Assembly: GCF_017104645.1 (NCBI RefSeq)
Contig: NZ_JAAGPF010000050.1
Coordinates: forward strand, 1 to 34,536
Source of the DNA: Burkholderia sp. Ac-20379
Lineage (GTDB): Bacteria > Pseudomonadota > Gammaproteobacteria > Burkholderiales > Burkholderiaceae
Reading direction: 5' to 3'
Length of the DNA: 34,536 nt
Under the pieces are notes generated by a model. It did not search any database and was not told where the DNA came from. It saw nothing but the letters and a program-made list of their open reading frames with translations. A program made the position numbers and the translations under genes. Of this stretch, positions 33,681 through 34,536 are shown in pieces; positions within the stretch are counted from its first letter, which is position 1; each line of letters starts with the position of its first letter.

Positions 33681-34536
33681 ATGCGCGAACCCGTTCCGGT
33701 TCGTCCACCGCGGGTCGGCGTCATCGCCAACCCGGTGTCGGCGCGCGACATCCGCCGCGTGATCGCGAACGCGAACAGCCTGCAACTGGCCGACCGCGCC
33801 AACACCGTGCTGCGCCTGCTGAGCGGGCTGGCCGGCGGCGGCGTCGAACGCGTGCTGATGATGCCGGATCGCGAGGGCCTGCGCGTCATGCTGCAGCGGC
33901 ACCTCGCGCGCGCGCAGGGGCCGGATGCAGCGCTGGCCGCGATCGATTATCTCGACATGCCCGTGACCGGCAGCGTGGACGACACGCTGCTCGCCGCGCG
34001 GCGCATGCGCGAGGCGGACGTGGCGGCGATCGTCGTGCTCGGCGGCGACGGCACCCATCGCGCCGTGGTGCGCGAATGCGGCGACGTGCCGATCGTCGGC
34101 CTCTCCACCGGCACCAACAACGCGTTCCCCGAGATGCGCGAATCCACCATCACCGGCCTGGCAACGGGCCTGTTCGCCAGCGGGCGCGTGCCGGCCGATC
34201 GTGCACTGGCGAGCAACAAGTGTCTCGACGTGACGATCCGCGCGCCGGGCGGCGCGCTGCGGCGCGATCTCGCGCTGGTGGATGCGGTGATCTCGCACGA
34301 GCGCTACATCGGCGCGCGCGCCGTATGGAAGGCCGACACGCTGAGCGCGGTGTACGTGTCGTACGCGAGCCCGCAGGCGATCGGCTTGTCCGCCATCGCC
34401 GGCCTGCTCGAACCGGTCGGCCGCGACGAGCCCGGCGGCCTCGCCATCGAGCTGGGCCGGCCCGGGCACTGCGCGTTCGAACTGCGCGCGCCGATCGCGC
34501 CGGGGCTGCTGGCGCCGGTGCCGATCGCCGCCTGGC
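33681..34536 (+). CDS. acoX: AcoX-like protein (NAD kinase-fold), incomplete at window end
   Basis: The frame opens at 33681 (preceded by CGGAGCAAGC) and runs without a stop for 285 codons to the window edge. It resembles the NAD-kinase/diacylglycerol-kinase-like fold: VGVIANPVSARDIRR near the N-terminus, the nucleotide-binding VLGGDGTHRAV (~115-125) and GLSTGTNNAFPEMREST (~134-150). AcoX is the first gene of acetoin-degradation operons (acoXABC) and its biochemical role is unclear. The acetoin dehydrogenase genes would be expected beyond the right edge. Confidence 0.88.
   Translation, partial: MREPVPVRPPRVGVIANPVSARDIRRVIANANSLQLADRANTVLRLLSGLAGGGVERVLMMPDREGLRVMLQRHLARAQGPDAALAAIDYLDMPVTGSVDDTLLAARRMREADVAAIVVLGGDGTHRAVVRECGDVPIVGLSTGTNNAFPEMRESTITGLATGLFASGRVPADRALASNKCLDVTIRAPGGALRRDLALVDAVISHERYIGARAVWKADTLSAVYVSYASPQAIGLSAIAGLLEPVGRDEPGGLAIELGRPGHCAFELRAPIAPGLLAPVPIAAW

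Overview
The window is very GC-rich, densely coding chromosomal DNA. Family content (AcoR/AcoX acetoin genes, several LysR regulators, MHS-type transporters, aldoxime dehydratase with nitrilase, a bufferin operon, a possible hrpII box) fits a plant- or soil-associated Burkholderia or close relative. The genus is an inference; no rRNA or tRNA marker is present.

Region 1 (1-3.6 kb): a stretch carrying two diverged copies of an ~81-bp direct repeat, a GhrA-like 2-hydroxyacid dehydrogenase (minus), a ~470-bp stretch without a confident gene, and a translationally overlapped regulator pair (LysR then TrmB-like, minus). Region 2 (3.7-8.7 kb, plus): an MHS transporter and a nitrilase end at a strong terminator. 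A separately promoted unit follows: aldoxime dehydratase, GST and VOC protein. Together nitrilase and aldoxime dehydratase give aldoxime -> nitrile -> carboxylic acid. Region 3 (8.7-14.0 kb): LysR (minus) facing SDR-Ohr-tautomerase (plus), then an MHS transporter (minus) divergent from a beta-like GST (plus).

Region 4 (14.2-18.4 kb, minus): cysS-thrS-hisI paralogues in one overlapping operon behind a clear Zur-box-like palindrome that covers a promoter, i.e. a probable zinc-starvation operon. The HisI copy has lost one zinc cysteine. Region 5 (18.6-21.2 kb, minus): a complete bufferin operon (DUF2282 precursor, MNIO/DUF692 enzyme, DUF2063 partner, DoxX protein) with a GTAACC-N16-CGAA ECF-type promoter. 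Region 6 (21.5-26.3 kb): DUF485 / ActP-like symporter / cytochrome b561 / nitronate monooxygenase operon (minus), divergent from a LysR gene. Region 7 (26.3-31.2 kb): FrnE-like DsbA-family protein, amidase, a chemoreceptor and a proline/polar-rich unknown protein with an upstream TTCG-N16-TTCG (hrpII-like) element. Region 8 (31.5 kb to end): acoR and, behind a sigma-54 promoter, acoX, which runs off the window.

The observation I consider most novel is a 22-nt motif, TTCGTTCG-N4-GATRGTACAR. It occurs four times with identical spacing, each time pointing at a promoter region: the aldoxime dehydratase unit, the second MHS transporter, the beta-like GST and the chemoreceptor. This suggests one uncharacterised regulon joining uptake, aldoxime breakdown, detoxification and chemotaxis.
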